Below are positions 1 through 6,301 of a stretch of DNA of 9,071 nucleotides, in pieces. The position numbers and the translations under genes were made by a program. The stretch spans positions 1-9,071 of the forward strand of contig JAJRTI010000082.1 in the NCBI GenBank assembly GCA_024278415.1, written 5' to 3'. Source of the stretch: Planctomycetota bacterium (lineage in GTDB: Bacteria; Planctomycetota; Brocadiia; JAJRTI01). Numbering within the stretch: position 1 is the stretch's first letter; each line of letters begins with the position of its first letter. A model generated the notes under the pieces. The model saw only the letters and a program-made list of their open reading frames with translations, searched no databases and was not told where the DNA came from.

Positions 1-251
1 AGCAGGTACTCTTCGCCGTCCACGGTCACTTCCGTGCCGCCGTACGAGGTGAAGAGGACCACGTCGCCGACCTTGACCTGGAAGTCCGCGCGGGAGCCGT
101 CGTCGAGCAGCTTGCCGTCGCCCAGGGCGATGACCTTGCCCTCTTTGGGCTTCTCCTTCGCGCTATCCGGCAGCACGATGCCGCCAGCCGTCTTTTCTTC
201 GGCTTCGAGCCGCTTCACCAGAATCTTTTCACCAAGGGGCTTGACTGCCAT
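1..251 (-). CDS. groES: Co-chaperonin GroES (Hsp10), C-terminus beyond the left edge
   Basis: GroES caps the GroEL chaperonin in the cytoplasm and assists ATP-driven protein folding. The visible 83 codons begin MAVKPLGEKILVKRLEAEEK, the canonical N-terminal strand. The mobile loop with the GroEL-contacting hydrophobic tripeptide follows (GGIVLP, residues 23-28), then the acidic/glycine-rich roof region around residues 43-53. The conserved VGDVVLFTSYGG (residues 61-72) and TEVTVDGEEYL close the visible part. Family members are about 95-97 residues, so only about a dozen C-terminal residues are missing. The start is fixed by an AAGGAGA Shine-Dalgarno at 261-267, 9 nt upstream; an ATG between them is out of frame. 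groEL would be expected next, beyond the left edge. No CIRCE (HrcA) inverted repeat is visible upstream, so control is unknown. Identity is very secure. Confidence 0.97.
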   Translation of the reverse strand, partial: MAVKPLGEKILVKRLEAEEKTAGGIVLPDSAKEKPKEGKVIALGDGKLLDDGSRADFQVKVGDVVLFTSYGGTEVTVDGEEYL

Positions 252-284
252 GGTTCATGCTCTCCTTCAATCAACAGAAACCCT

Positions 285-305
285 GAGGGCCGACTGAGGG
301 CCCTC
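285..305 (-). terminator. GC-rich hairpin between the response regulator and groES
   Basis: GAGGGCC (285-291) can pair with GGCCCTC (299-305) around a 7-nt loop. On the minus strand the hairpin is followed by AGGGTTTCTG, a weak T-run, and it lies 18 nt before the groES Shine-Dalgarno. It could be an attenuator or terminator, or part of the groES 5' leader. The evidence is structural only. Confidence 0.25.
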
Positions 306-332
306 CGTTGAGTTGGATGTCATATCCGAAAT

Positions 333-356
333 CGCCGGGCGAACGTTTCGCCGGCG
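333..356 (-). terminator. Possible terminator downstream of the 377-793 response regulator
   Basis: Arms 333-343 and 347-356 pair over ten positions with one bulged base and a 3-nt loop. The hairpin begins about 20 nt after the response-regulator stop codon. On the minus strand the sequence after it is ATTTCGGATAT, which has only three consecutive T residues. It is plausible as a weak intrinsic terminator separating this gene from groES, but it lacks a proper T-tract. Confidence 0.35.
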
Positions 357-376
357 CATTACGCGGCTTCGGGACG

Positions 377-793
377 TCACTCGTCCCACACGGGGTAATA
401 CTTGTCGAGGATCTGATCGACCACGTGGCGCATGATGCCGAAGTCGACCGGCTTGGGCACGTACGCGAACCCTCGCGCGCTCAGCGCCCTGAGCTTGTCC
501 TCTTTCGACGCGGTGGACGACGTGAACACGCAGGGCACCACGACCTGCTTCTCGAGCGTGATGATGCGGAGCACTTCCACACCGCTGAAGTCCGGCAGGT
601 GCATGTCAAGCACGAGGAAGTGGAGGAATGCGTCTCGTGCAATCTCCAGGGCCTCCTGGCCGCTCTGGGCGCGATAGGTGCGGTAGCCCTGGCGTTTGAA
701 AAAATCGCACAGGGTATCGCTCGCATGCTCGTCGTGGTCGGTCACGAGCAGCGCGGGGTCTCCGACCCTATCGACTAGTGTTCCGGCCATCAT
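377..793 (-). CDS. Stand-alone receiver-domain response regulator (CheY-like, variant acidic pocket)
   Basis: This 138-residue protein is one receiver domain with short tails and no DNA-binding or enzymatic output domain. The phosphoacceptor is Asp63 in FLVLDMHLPDFSG. The Thr/Ser switch is at Thr91/Ser92 (VFTSS), and the conserved Lys-cisPro pair is Lys114-Pro115 (YVPKP). The acidic pocket reads LLVTDHDEH: the first Asp is kept (Asp19), but the position that normally coordinates Mg2+ (CheY Asp13) is His20, followed by Asp21. That may weaken phosphorylation or alter metal use. The start is one of two tandem ATGs (793 or 790); both have only a weak upstream AGGTGTG, so the choice is uncertain. 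No partner kinase is adjacent. It stands between a 416-bp gene-free region and groES. It would act as a phosphorylation-dependent protein-protein switch; its target is unknown. Confidence 0.88.
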   Translation of the reverse strand: MMAGTLVDRVGDPALLVTDHDEHASDTLCDFFKRQGYRTYRAQSGQEALEIARDAFLHFLVLDMHLPDFSGVEVLRIITLEKQVVVPCVFTSSTASKEDKLRALSARGFAYVPKPVDFGIMRHVVDQILDKYYPVWDE

Positions 794-1073
794 GGCTCAC
801 ACCTATCGGCTGGCGACGCAGGGACGCCGGACCGACTCCAGTGGAGCACGAGTGCAAAATGTGTGCCGCGTTGGCCACGGGGTCGAGGCGCGGATTGCCC
901 GGCGTAAGCCAAGCCGGAGGGCTGCACGGCGAGCGGGAAGGGTGGCGCCTCGTCGGGACACAGAGACTTGTATCACAGCGACTTATGACCATGCTGACAC
1001 GCGCGGACGCATGAACCCCACTGCTTTGCCGTAGTGCGCTTGATCGACAGAACGCCCACGCGCGCCGTGCTGC

Positions 1074-1086
1074 TGTCAAAATGACA
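1074..1086. repeat. Short perfect inverted repeat TGTCA-AAA-TGACA
   Basis: Five-base arms (1074-1078 and 1082-1086) flank an AAA spacer, a size typical of a dimeric regulator half-site pair. It sits about 120 nt past the stop of the metallo-hydrolase and about 280 nt upstream of the receiver gene. With no promoter clearly positioned next to it, function is speculative. Confidence 0.3.
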
Positions 1087-1106
1087 TCGCCGCCAGCGGC
1101 CTTGCT

Positions 1107-1125
1107 CCCTGCCACAATGGCAGGG
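1107..1125. repeat. Perfect 8-bp stem hairpin
   Basis: CCCTGCCA (1107-1114) and TGGCAGGG (1118-1125) form an uninterrupted 8-bp stem with a CAA loop (minus strand TTG). Neither strand has a T-run after it, so it is not a standard intrinsic terminator. It may protect the 3' end of the metallo-hydrolase transcript or belong to an unrecognised RNA. Confidence 0.45.
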
Positions 1126-1156
1126 CATGTCGGGGGACACGAGCCGATCCGTCTGG

Positions 1157-1194
1157 GGAGGCTTCCCGGTTAGTATTCCCGTCTCCCATCCTCC
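1157..1194 (-). terminator. Weak hairpin just past the metallo-hydrolase stop
   Basis: GGAGG (1157-1161) and CCTCC (1190-1194) can close a structure whose interior contains a further CGG/CCG pairing. An alternative GGGAG/CTCCC pairing uses 1156-1160 and 1183-1187. It begins 15 nt after the stop codon on the minus strand. There is no T-tract, so a terminator role is a guess based on position. Confidence 0.25.
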
Positions 1195-1209
1195 GGGGGC
1201 TTGCCGCCT

Positions 1210-2019
1210 CTATTGCAAACCTCCGCGAGACGTGGGCGCGTTCGCCACGTCGACCACTTCGCCATCGCTCGGCCAGATGGTGTTCGGGAAGATCTCCCGC
1301 GCGGCCGCGAGCCCGGCGGCGATATGCCCTTCTGTGCAGTGGACGAGTGCGAGCTGCTTCACCCCGGCAGCCTTCGCGATGCGCGCCGCGTCCGGCGCAC
1401 CCGCGTGGCCTTGGGTCGGCACCGGATCCGGAGTGCTGGCGCCGCACGACGCTTCGTGGATCAGCAGATCGCACCCGCGCACGTGCTCCACCAGAGGCGG
1501 ATGGTAGCCCGTGTCGCCGGTGAACGCGACCGTGGCGCCGGTCGCCTTGTCCGTGAACCGGTAGCACAGCCCTTGCGCCGCGTGCTTGGTCTGGCGCGTG
1601 TCGATGCGGAACGCCTCGGTCTCCAAGCTCTCGCCCGGCGACAGAGGGCGCACGTCTGGCGCGCAGGCCACCTCGGGGAAGCGCTCGACCTGGAGGAATC
1701 GCCGCGCCAACTCGACCACCTCTTCGATATTGTCCCGCGGCCCGACAATCTTGAACGGTTCTCGGTCCGGGCGGAGGCGTCCGCGCATGCCCAGATAGAA
1801 CAGGATCTGCGGCAGGCCGATGTAGTGGTCGTGGTGGCAATGGGTGATAAAGAGCCATTCGAGATCGAGCGGCGTCAGGCCCACGTCCTGCATCCTCGCT
1901 GCCGCGCACCAGCCGGTGTCGACGAGGTATTTGCGGTTGATGATGAACGACGCGGTGTCGCGGCCGGTCTCGGGCACGACGCTGCTCGTGCCGAGGAAGG
2001 TGACGGTGGTGGGATTCAT
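1210..2019 (-). CDS. Metallo-beta-lactamase-fold hydrolase, ribonuclease Z-like
   Basis: The 269-residue protein has the metallo-beta-lactamase fold typical of the RNase Z/ElaC branch. It opens with TVTFLGTSSVVP and has the metal motif THCHHDHYIG (His60, His62, Asp64, His65). Further expected ligands are Asp169 in FTGDTGYHPPL and His227 in LALVHCTEG. HEAS (His188) and GHAG (His205) precede an alpha-helical DAARIAKAAGV segment, as in tRNase Z. Two zinc ions and phosphodiesterase or other hydrolase activity are expected. The substrate is uncertain: I do not see the long flexible arm (exosite) used to bind tRNA, so true 3'-tRNA processing is doubtful. The start has TTAGGAG about 11 nt upstream. 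It is separated from hydA by a strong terminator, so it is likely its own transcription unit rather than a hydrogenase accessory. Confidence 0.88.
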   Translation of the reverse strand: MNPTTVTFLGTSSVVPETGRDTASFIINRKYLVDTGWCAAARMQDVGLTPLDLEWLFITHCHHDHYIGLPQILFYLGMRGRLRPDREPFKIVGPRDNIEEVVELARRFLQVERFPEVACAPDVRPLSPGESLETEAFRIDTRQTKHAAQGLCYRFTDKATGATVAFTGDTGYHPPLVEHVRGCDLLIHEASCGASTPDPVPTQGHAGAPDAARIAKAAGVKQLALVHCTEGHIAAGLAAAREIFPNTIWPSDGEVVDVANAPTSRGGLQ

Positions 2020-2098
2020 GGCGAATAGAACTCCTAACCAAAGAGAAGACGGTGCCCGCGCTTTATCCGCCAGGAACCGCGATAGAAAACGCGAGGCT

Positions 2099-2118
2099 GG
2101 AGCGGTGAAGCCCGCTCC
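2099..2118 (-). repeat. Hairpin in the leader of the metallo-hydrolase gene
   Basis: GGAGCGG (2099-2105) and CCGCTCC (2112-2118) form a perfect 7-bp stem with a 6-nt loop. It lies between the candidate -10 box and the start codon. It could influence mRNA stability; there is no T-run after it. Confidence 0.35.
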
Positions 2119-2146
2119 GTATGCTCAACCCAGGGCTTGGGCCATG

Positions 2147-2175
2147 ATTGTAACTCCATGCGGCTCGATTCGCGA
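2147..2175 (-). promoter_or_regulatory. Candidate sigma-70 promoter for the metallo-hydrolase
   Basis: On the minus strand TACAAT (2152 to 2147) matches five of six -10 consensus bases. At a 17-nt spacing the -35 position holds TCGCGA, only three of six. It lies about 130 nt upstream of the gene and downstream of the hydA terminator, where a new promoter is needed. The -10 is credible and the -35 weak. Confidence 0.4.
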
Positions 2176-2220
2176 CTGCCTTGCGCGGAGCACGCCACGT
2201 CCGGCAAAGACGTTGTGCCC

Positions 2221-2259
2221 AAAAAAAGCGCACCCAGGAGAGGCCTCCCGGGTGCGCTT
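2221..2259 (-). terminator. Strong intrinsic terminator of the hydBGDA operon
   Basis: Outer arms AAGCGCACCC (2226-2235) and GGGTGCGCTT (2250-2259) pair perfectly over 10 bp. After one A/C mismatch, GGAG (2237-2240) pairs with CTCC (2245-2248) around a 4-nt loop. On the minus strand the stem is followed by a run of seven T residues (2227 to 2221). The hairpin begins 24 nt after the hydA stop codon. It ends transcription in the minus direction only; the opposite strand has no T-tract. Confidence 0.95.
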
Positions 2260-2283
2260 GGTGCGAGAACTGGCGGAATGCCG

Positions 2284-3585
2284 CTACTCGACGAACTCGA
2301 CCTTCAAGTAGTGCGTCGAGCAAGAAATGCAGGGATCGTACGACCGCACGAGCATCTCCAGCAACAGCTCGATCTCTTCCTTCGGCTTGTCGAGCACTGT
2401 GGGCACAAGCGCTTCCATGTCGTATTGGATGTTGGCGTGGTTTTGGCCGGTGGGGATGATGCAGTTGGCCATGACGCACGTGCCCGTATCGTCGAACTCG
2501 TATTCGTGGAAGAGGATGCCTCGGGGCACCTCCACCGCGCCCACGCCGCGGCCGGCCTTCACCTTCACGTTCGGCTCTTCAGCCACGGGCCCCATCGCGA
2601 CGAGGTCGTCGATCAGGCCCATGCTCACCGCTGTCGAGTCGACGGACTCGACGACCTGCGCGATGGAGTTCATGTACGGATTGTAGCATGGGGCAGAGAG
2701 GCCGAGGGCTTCGGCGACGGAGGCCGCGAGGTCGGTGAGCTTGTCGTGGTTCAGGTTGTAGCGCGCAAGCGCACCCACCGCGTACGACGCGCGGTTGTGT
2801 TTGGTGTACTTCGAGGTGGAGTGGGGCACGATGTACTCGTTGGTGATGCTGAGGTATTCGTGCTTGTCCACGCGGCCGGTGTCGGTCGAGCCGATGTCGC
2901 CCACGAGCAGCGCGTATTCGTCGTCGGCCACAAGGCCGACATACTCGGTCTCGCGCTCGAACTGCGGGATGTTGGGCGCCACGGACTGGAGCACGGGCAC
3001 GAGCGACTTCCAGTCGTCCACGGACTCGGCGAGCCGGTCCTTGAATGCGAGCAGTTGGCCCGCGGTGGGCACCTTGGTGAAGCCGCCCACACAGGGGGTG
3101 ATGGGATGGGTGGTGCGGCCGCCGACCATGTCGCATAGCTCGTTGGCGAGGCGGTGGAGCTTCACGACCGTGAGCACGGCTTCCTTGTGCGTCTCCACCA
3201 TGGGGATGACGCTGCCCGCGCCTGCAAAATCAGGGAGGGCCAGGTACCCGGCGTGGAGGACGTGGCTCTGGAGGTTCTCGCCGTGCAGCAGCAGTTTGCG
3301 GAGCTTGAGCGTCTGCTCGGAGATCTCCACGCCGAGCGCGTCTTCAGTGGCTTGGAGGGACGCGAGGGTGTGGCCGATGGAGCAGATGCCGCAGATGCGG
3401 GAGGTGAGCCGGGACAGTTCCGTGTAGTCCCGCCCCCGGGCCATGGCCTCGAAGAACCGCGGCGCTTCCACGACCTCCCATTGGCACTTTTCGACTGCGC
3501 CATTCCGGACGTTCACCGTGATGTTGCCGTGCCCCTCCACACGCGTCACGTGGTGAACGTTGATGTCAAGGTTCACTTGGGTCAT
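2284..3585 (-). CDS. hydA: Group 3b [NiFe]-hydrogenase large (alpha) subunit
   Basis: The catalytic subunit of a soluble NADP(H)-linked hydrogenase (H2 <-> 2 H+ + 2 e-), carrying the NiFe(CN)2CO site; 433 residues, normal for the group. The N-terminal nickel motif is RICGIC (Cys65, Cys68). The C-terminal one is DPCISCSTH (Cys419, Cys422, His425). RVEGHG (residues 15-20) holds the conserved Glu17 expected in the proton path. Only eight residues (YLKVEFVE) follow His425. A short cleavable tail of this kind, removed by a maturation endopeptidase, is known from Pyrococcus soluble hydrogenase, whereas membrane hydrogenases have longer ones. The start ATG overlaps the hydD stop as ATGA, implying translational coupling. 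It is the last gene of the operon, followed by a strong terminator. The name hydA is the Pyrococcus alpha-subunit usage, not [FeFe]-hydrogenase. No hyp or protease gene is in view, so maturation must be encoded elsewhere. Confidence 0.96.
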   Translation of the reverse strand: MTQVNLDINVHHVTRVEGHGNITVNVRNGAVEKCQWEVVEAPRFFEAMARGRDYTELSRLTSRICGICSIGHTLASLQATEDALGVEISEQTLKLRKLLLHGENLQSHVLHAGYLALPDFAGAGSVIPMVETHKEAVLTVVKLHRLANELCDMVGGRTTHPITPCVGGFTKVPTAGQLLAFKDRLAESVDDWKSLVPVLQSVAPNIPQFERETEYVGLVADDEYALLVGDIGSTDTGRVDKHEYLSITNEYIVPHSTSKYTKHNRASYAVGALARYNLNHDKLTDLAASVAEALGLSAPCYNPYMNSIAQVVESVDSTAVSMGLIDDLVAMGPVAEEPNVKVKAGRGVGAVEVPRGILFHEYEFDDTGTCVMANCIIPTGQNHANIQYDMEALVPTVLDKPKEEIELLLEMLVRSYDPCISCSTHYLKVEFVE

Positions 3586-4319
3586 TGAGACACCTCCGAG
3601 TATCCGCAGAAGAATCGAAACTTCTTGAGTACTTCGTCCAAGGCCAGCCCGTGCTTCTGGAGGACTTCCTTCGCGGCGTTCACGTTGGGGTCAGGCACGA
3701 GGCCGCGGCAACCCTCGCAGGGCGCGTTGTTCGAGGGGCAGGGTGCGCCGCAGCCGGCGCGGGCCACCACGCCCAAACAGATTTCGCCCTTTTCGAACAG
3801 GCAGACGTTGCCCGCTTTCTTGCACTCGGCGCACACGGGATAGTCCGGGATGTCCGGCTCTTTGCCCATGAGCAGCGCCACGAGCACGTCTACCAGTTCC
3901 GCGCGGTTGGGCGGGCAGCCGCGCACGTAGTAGTCCACTGGCACGACCGCGTCGAGGCCGCGCGCGGGGTAGGTTTCGAACAGGGCGGCCTGGTCGCCGT
4001 ACACGTACTGGCGGTAGTCGGCTTCGTCCTGGAAGTTCTTCAGGCACATGATGCCGCCGTTGTGTGCGCAGGCGCCCATGGCGATGAGGATCTTGGCGTT
4101 CTCGCGGATCTCCTTGAGCCGCGCCTCGTCGCATTGGCGGGTGATGCCGCCGTCGACGATGGCGATGTCGTAGTCGTCGCTATGTTCCTTCATGGCCTCG
4201 CGGAAGCTGACCACGTCGATGTGGTCGAGCAACTCAAGCAGGCTTTCCTCCAGGTTCACGATCTGGAGTTCGCAACCTTCGCATCCCGCGAAGTCGAAAA
4301 CGGCAACGCGTGGTTTCAT
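3582..4319 (-). CDS. hydD: Group 3b [NiFe]-hydrogenase small (delta) subunit
   Basis: This 245-residue electron-transfer partner of the large subunit carries electrons from the NiFe site towards HydG. The proximal [4Fe-4S] ligands are recognisable as Cys13 and Cys16 (FAGCEGCELQ), Cys84 (MGACAHNGG) and Cys135 (VRGCPPN). The C-terminal third adds eight cysteines (163, 166, 173, 181, 190, 194, 201, 204), enough for two further [4Fe-4S] clusters, as expected for group 3 small subunits. There is no Tat signal peptide or membrane anchor, so the enzyme is cytosolic, unlike the small subunits of group 1 uptake enzymes. The ATG is chosen because it begins MKPRVAVFDFAGCEGC and has GGGAGG a few bases upstream, inside the end of hydG. 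Only two bases separate it from the hydG stop, and its own stop overlaps the hydA start. Confidence 0.95.
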   Translation of the reverse strand: MKPRVAVFDFAGCEGCELQIVNLEESLLELLDHIDVVSFREAMKEHSDDYDIAIVDGGITRQCDEARLKEIRENAKILIAMGACAHNGGIMCLKNFQDEADYRQYVYGDQAALFETYPARGLDAVVPVDYYVRGCPPNRAELVDVLVALLMGKEPDIPDYPVCAECKKAGNVCLFEKGEICLGVVARAGCGAPCPSNNAPCEGCRGLVPDPNVNAAKEVLQKHGLALDEVLKKFRFFCGYSEVSQ

Positions 4320-4321
4320 GC

Positions 4322-5176
4322 TTAGATTCCCTCCCGAAGTTGGTGGACCTGGTTGTAGGTAAACACAGGGCCTTCCTTGCACACGTAGACGTGGCGGATT
4401 TGGCAATGGCCGCACTTGCCGAGGCCGCACTTCATCCGGCGCTCGAGAGAGCAAAGGATGTCGTGGCCGTGCAAGCCCTTGGCCAGCGCCTCGAGCACGG
4501 CGAACTTGAACATGATGGGAGGCCCGACGATGACCGCGGTCGTGCGGTCGGGGTCGATCTGCACTTCGGGGAAGAGCGTGGTGATGAGTCCCACTCGGCC
4601 TGTCCACGAGTCGTCGCCCGTGTCCACCGTGACAAGGCAGTCCACGTCGGGCCGGGCCTGCCACTCCTTGAGGTCGTGCTTGAACAGCAGCAGGGCGGGC
4701 GACTTGGATCCGACAAGGATGGTGACCTTGCCGTAGTCTTGGCGATTGTCGATAACGTACTTGATAAACCCGCGCATGGGCGCGAGCCCGAGGCCGCCGG
4801 CGACAAAGAGCATGTCTTCGCCCTTGCCGACGCGCACGTCGAAGCCGTTGCCAAACGGCCCACGGATGCCGAGCGTATCGCCCACGCCGAGTTGGTGCAT
4901 CGCGTGGGTCAGGCGGCCCACGTTGCGCACGCACATCTCGAAGCGGTTGCCCTCGGTGGGCGAGGAGCAGATGGAGATGGGCGCTTCGCCGATGCCCATG
5001 ATGGAGCACTGGACGAACTGGCCGGGGTTGTACTGGAAGGGCTCGCCGTCGTCGAGCACGATGCGGAACCACTTCTCAGAGTCGGTGAATATCTCCGCCG
5101 CCACGATCTTGCCCACCCGTGGCAGATAGGGCGATTCGGGTGGTGCGCTGGCGGTGGTCACAGAGGTGTCGGTCAT
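4322..5176 (-). CDS. hydG: Sulfhydrogenase gamma subunit: FAD/NAD(P)-binding reductase with [2Fe-2S]
   Basis: This diaphorase subunit of 284 residues belongs to the ferredoxin-NADP reductase/PyrK/AsrB family and passes electrons between the iron-sulfur chain and NADP(H). Residues 20-110 form the FAD-binding barrel (YNPGQFVQ, EAPISICSSP, GIRGPFGNGF). FVAGGLGLAPMR (124-135) is the nucleotide-binding glycine loop, and VGPPIMF (217-223) a second conserved reductase motif. The C-terminus binds a [2Fe-2S] cluster through Cys250, Cys255, Cys258 and Cys266 (MKCGLGKCGHCQ plus VYVC). A longer frame reaches 5419, but it overlaps hydB; the ATG at 5176 has AGGGAG at 5185-5190, 8 nt away, and starts 1 base after the hydB stop. 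Cofactor preference (NADP versus NAD) is inferred from the group. The name follows Pyrococcus and is unrelated to the HydG radical-SAM maturase. Confidence 0.94.
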   Translation of the reverse strand: MTDTSVTTASAPPESPYLPRVGKIVAAEIFTDSEKWFRIVLDDGEPFQYNPGQFVQCSIMGIGEAPISICSSPTEGNRFEMCVRNVGRLTHAMHQLGVGDTLGIRGPFGNGFDVRVGKGEDMLFVAGGLGLAPMRGFIKYVIDNRQDYGKVTILVGSKSPALLLFKHDLKEWQARPDVDCLVTVDTGDDSWTGRVGLITTLFPEVQIDPDRTTAVIVGPPIMFKFAVLEALAKGLHGHDILCSLERRMKCGLGKCGHCQIRHVYVCKEGPVFTYNQVHQLREGI

Positions 5177-5177
5177 G

Positions 5178-6221
5178 TTACATGCTCCCTGTGAGTTGGG
5201 TGAAGATCTCACGGATGCTGATGTCGGCCACACAGGCGCGTTCGCAGCGGCCGCATCCGACGCAGCCGCTTTTGCCGTATTGCTCGCGCAGGAATTTGCC
5301 TTTGCGGTAGACCCGGTGGCGCAAGCGGTCTTCGGCTTCTGGCCGGAAGTTTTCGCCTCCGGCCACCTCCGCAAACGGCCGCAGCATGCAGCCGTCCCAC
5401 GAGCGCTTGCGCTCGCCATCGGCCAGGCTGAGGTTCACCGCGTCCGTCATGTCGAAGCAGTAGCACGTGGGGCACACGAGGTTGCACGAGCCGCACGAAA
5501 AGCACCGCCGCGCGGTCGCCGGCCACACGAGGTTGTCGTACGCCTCGGACAAAATCTCCGGCATGTACCGCATGTCGACCGGAATGCGTTTGTGGAAGTT
5601 GGCTTGCTTTTTGTCCAGAAACTCCTGGTGCGCGGCGTAGTCCTCGCTCCCCGCGTCCACGGCCTGGGGGCAGTCCATGAGCAGCTCTTTCCCGCGCTCG
5701 GTGTCCACGTCAATGAAGTATTTGTCGCCTATGTCGCTAAGCAGGAGGTCGAAGCCGCTGTCGCAGTCGATGGAGCCCATGTCCTTGCAGAAGCTGTGCT
5801 CGTCGCAGGGCTGGACGCAGTCAAGCCCGATGATGAGCGTCTTGCGGCGCTTGTTCAGGTAGTTCGGGTCGGGGTTGTCGGACTCGAACACTTCGTCGAG
5901 CAGCCATGTGGCGTAGATGTCACACGGGTGCACGCCGAGCAGAATCATGGGCGCGGCGCGCACGAGGGGCTCGGCGCTCGCGGCCTCCTTGGTGGAAAAC
6001 CGCAGCAGCGACTCCTCGGGAGGGAGGAAGTACTGCTTGGGCGACTGCACGGTGATCGGGTAGTCGAGCCGCAACTCGTCTACCGACGTGAGTTCCCCGA
6101 ACTCGAAGAACTCCCGGCCTTTCCATTTCTCTTTCAGCTTGGGCCCGACCACTCGGCTTCGCTTGATGAGCGCCGCCACGAAGTCGTCGAACACGTCCTT
6201 GGCTACGACTTTTGGTAGCAT
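5178..6221 (-). CDS. hydB: Sulfhydrogenase beta subunit: iron-sulfur protein with two [4Fe-4S] clusters
   Basis: This 347-residue electron-transfer subunit is related to anaerobic sulfite reductase subunit A. The N-terminal domain has the family's conserved stretches KQYFLPPEESLLRF (62-75), GVHPCDIYATWLLDEVF (96-112) and CVQPCDEHSFCKDMGS (135-150). The C-terminal half has two ferredoxin-type motifs: CFSCGSCNLVCP (Cys240, 243, 246, 250), followed by Cys253 and Cys255, and CVGCGRCERAC (Cys320, 323, 326, 330). With HydG it forms the reductase half of the heterotetramer. In Pyrococcus this half is linked to elemental-sulfur/polysulfide reduction as well as NADP+ reduction; whether that holds here is unknown. 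AAGGAGC at 6227-6232 sits 5 nt before the ATG and fixes the start. It is the first hydrogenase gene, 80 bp after the kinase gene and 1 bp before hydG. Confidence 0.94.
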   Translation of the reverse strand: MLPKVVAKDVFDDFVAALIKRSRVVGPKLKEKWKGREFFEFGELTSVDELRLDYPITVQSPKQYFLPPEESLLRFSTKEAASAEPLVRAAPMILLGVHPCDIYATWLLDEVFESDNPDPNYLNKRRKTLIIGLDCVQPCDEHSFCKDMGSIDCDSGFDLLLSDIGDKYFIDVDTERGKELLMDCPQAVDAGSEDYAAHQEFLDKKQANFHKRIPVDMRYMPEILSEAYDNLVWPATARRCFSCGSCNLVCPTCYCFDMTDAVNLSLADGERKRSWDGCMLRPFAEVAGGENFRPEAEDRLRHRVYRKGKFLREQYGKSGCVGCGRCERACVADISIREIFTQLTGSM

Positions 6222-6277
6222 GCCAGCTCCTTTCCGCTCTCTCGATTGAGCGCCAGGGGGACGGAGCGATGAATGGG

Positions 6278-6289
6278 AACATCGATGTT
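6278..6289. repeat. 12-bp perfect palindrome AACATCGATGTT between kinase and hydB
   Basis: The palindrome is the most regular element in the 80-bp gap between the kinase stop (6302) and the hydB start (6221), about 57 bp upstream of hydB. The position suits an operator or internal promoter control for the hydrogenase genes. No clear -35/-10 pair is visible beside it, and a palindrome of this length can occur by chance. Confidence 0.35.
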
Positions 6290-6301
6290 TTCAGCGATCC
6301 G

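Larger units (their letters stand above)
794..1209. other. 416-bp region without a supportable gene
   Basis: Open frames here are short, lack family features and lie against the direction of, or out of frame with, the flanking genes. The stretch must carry the promoter of the receiver gene at 377-793 and the 3' end of the metallo-hydrolase transcript. A weak extended -10 (TGATACAAG, minus strand, around 970-980) is visible without a convincing -35. Three inverted repeats in 1074-1194 are listed separately. Confidence 0.6.

Noticed and set aside
252..376. CIRCE operator expected upstream of groES
   Set aside because: No TTAGCACTC-N9-GAGTGCTAA-like inverted repeat is present; the hairpins found there are GC-rich and unrelated.
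1107..1125. Hairpin considered as an intrinsic terminator
   Set aside because: Stem is strong, but neither strand has a T-run after it; kept only as a structural repeat.
2137..3138. Long plus-strand open frame opposite hydA (333 codons)
   Set aside because: Antisense shadow caused by G/C-rich third codon positions of hydA; it also runs through the hydA terminator and has no family features.
3582..5072. A single 496-codon frame that appears to fuse a reductase region to the small subunit
   Set aside because: Its first half is out of frame with hydG, which has its own start, motifs and stop at 4322; the small subunit begins at the ATG at 4319 with its own Shine-Dalgarno.
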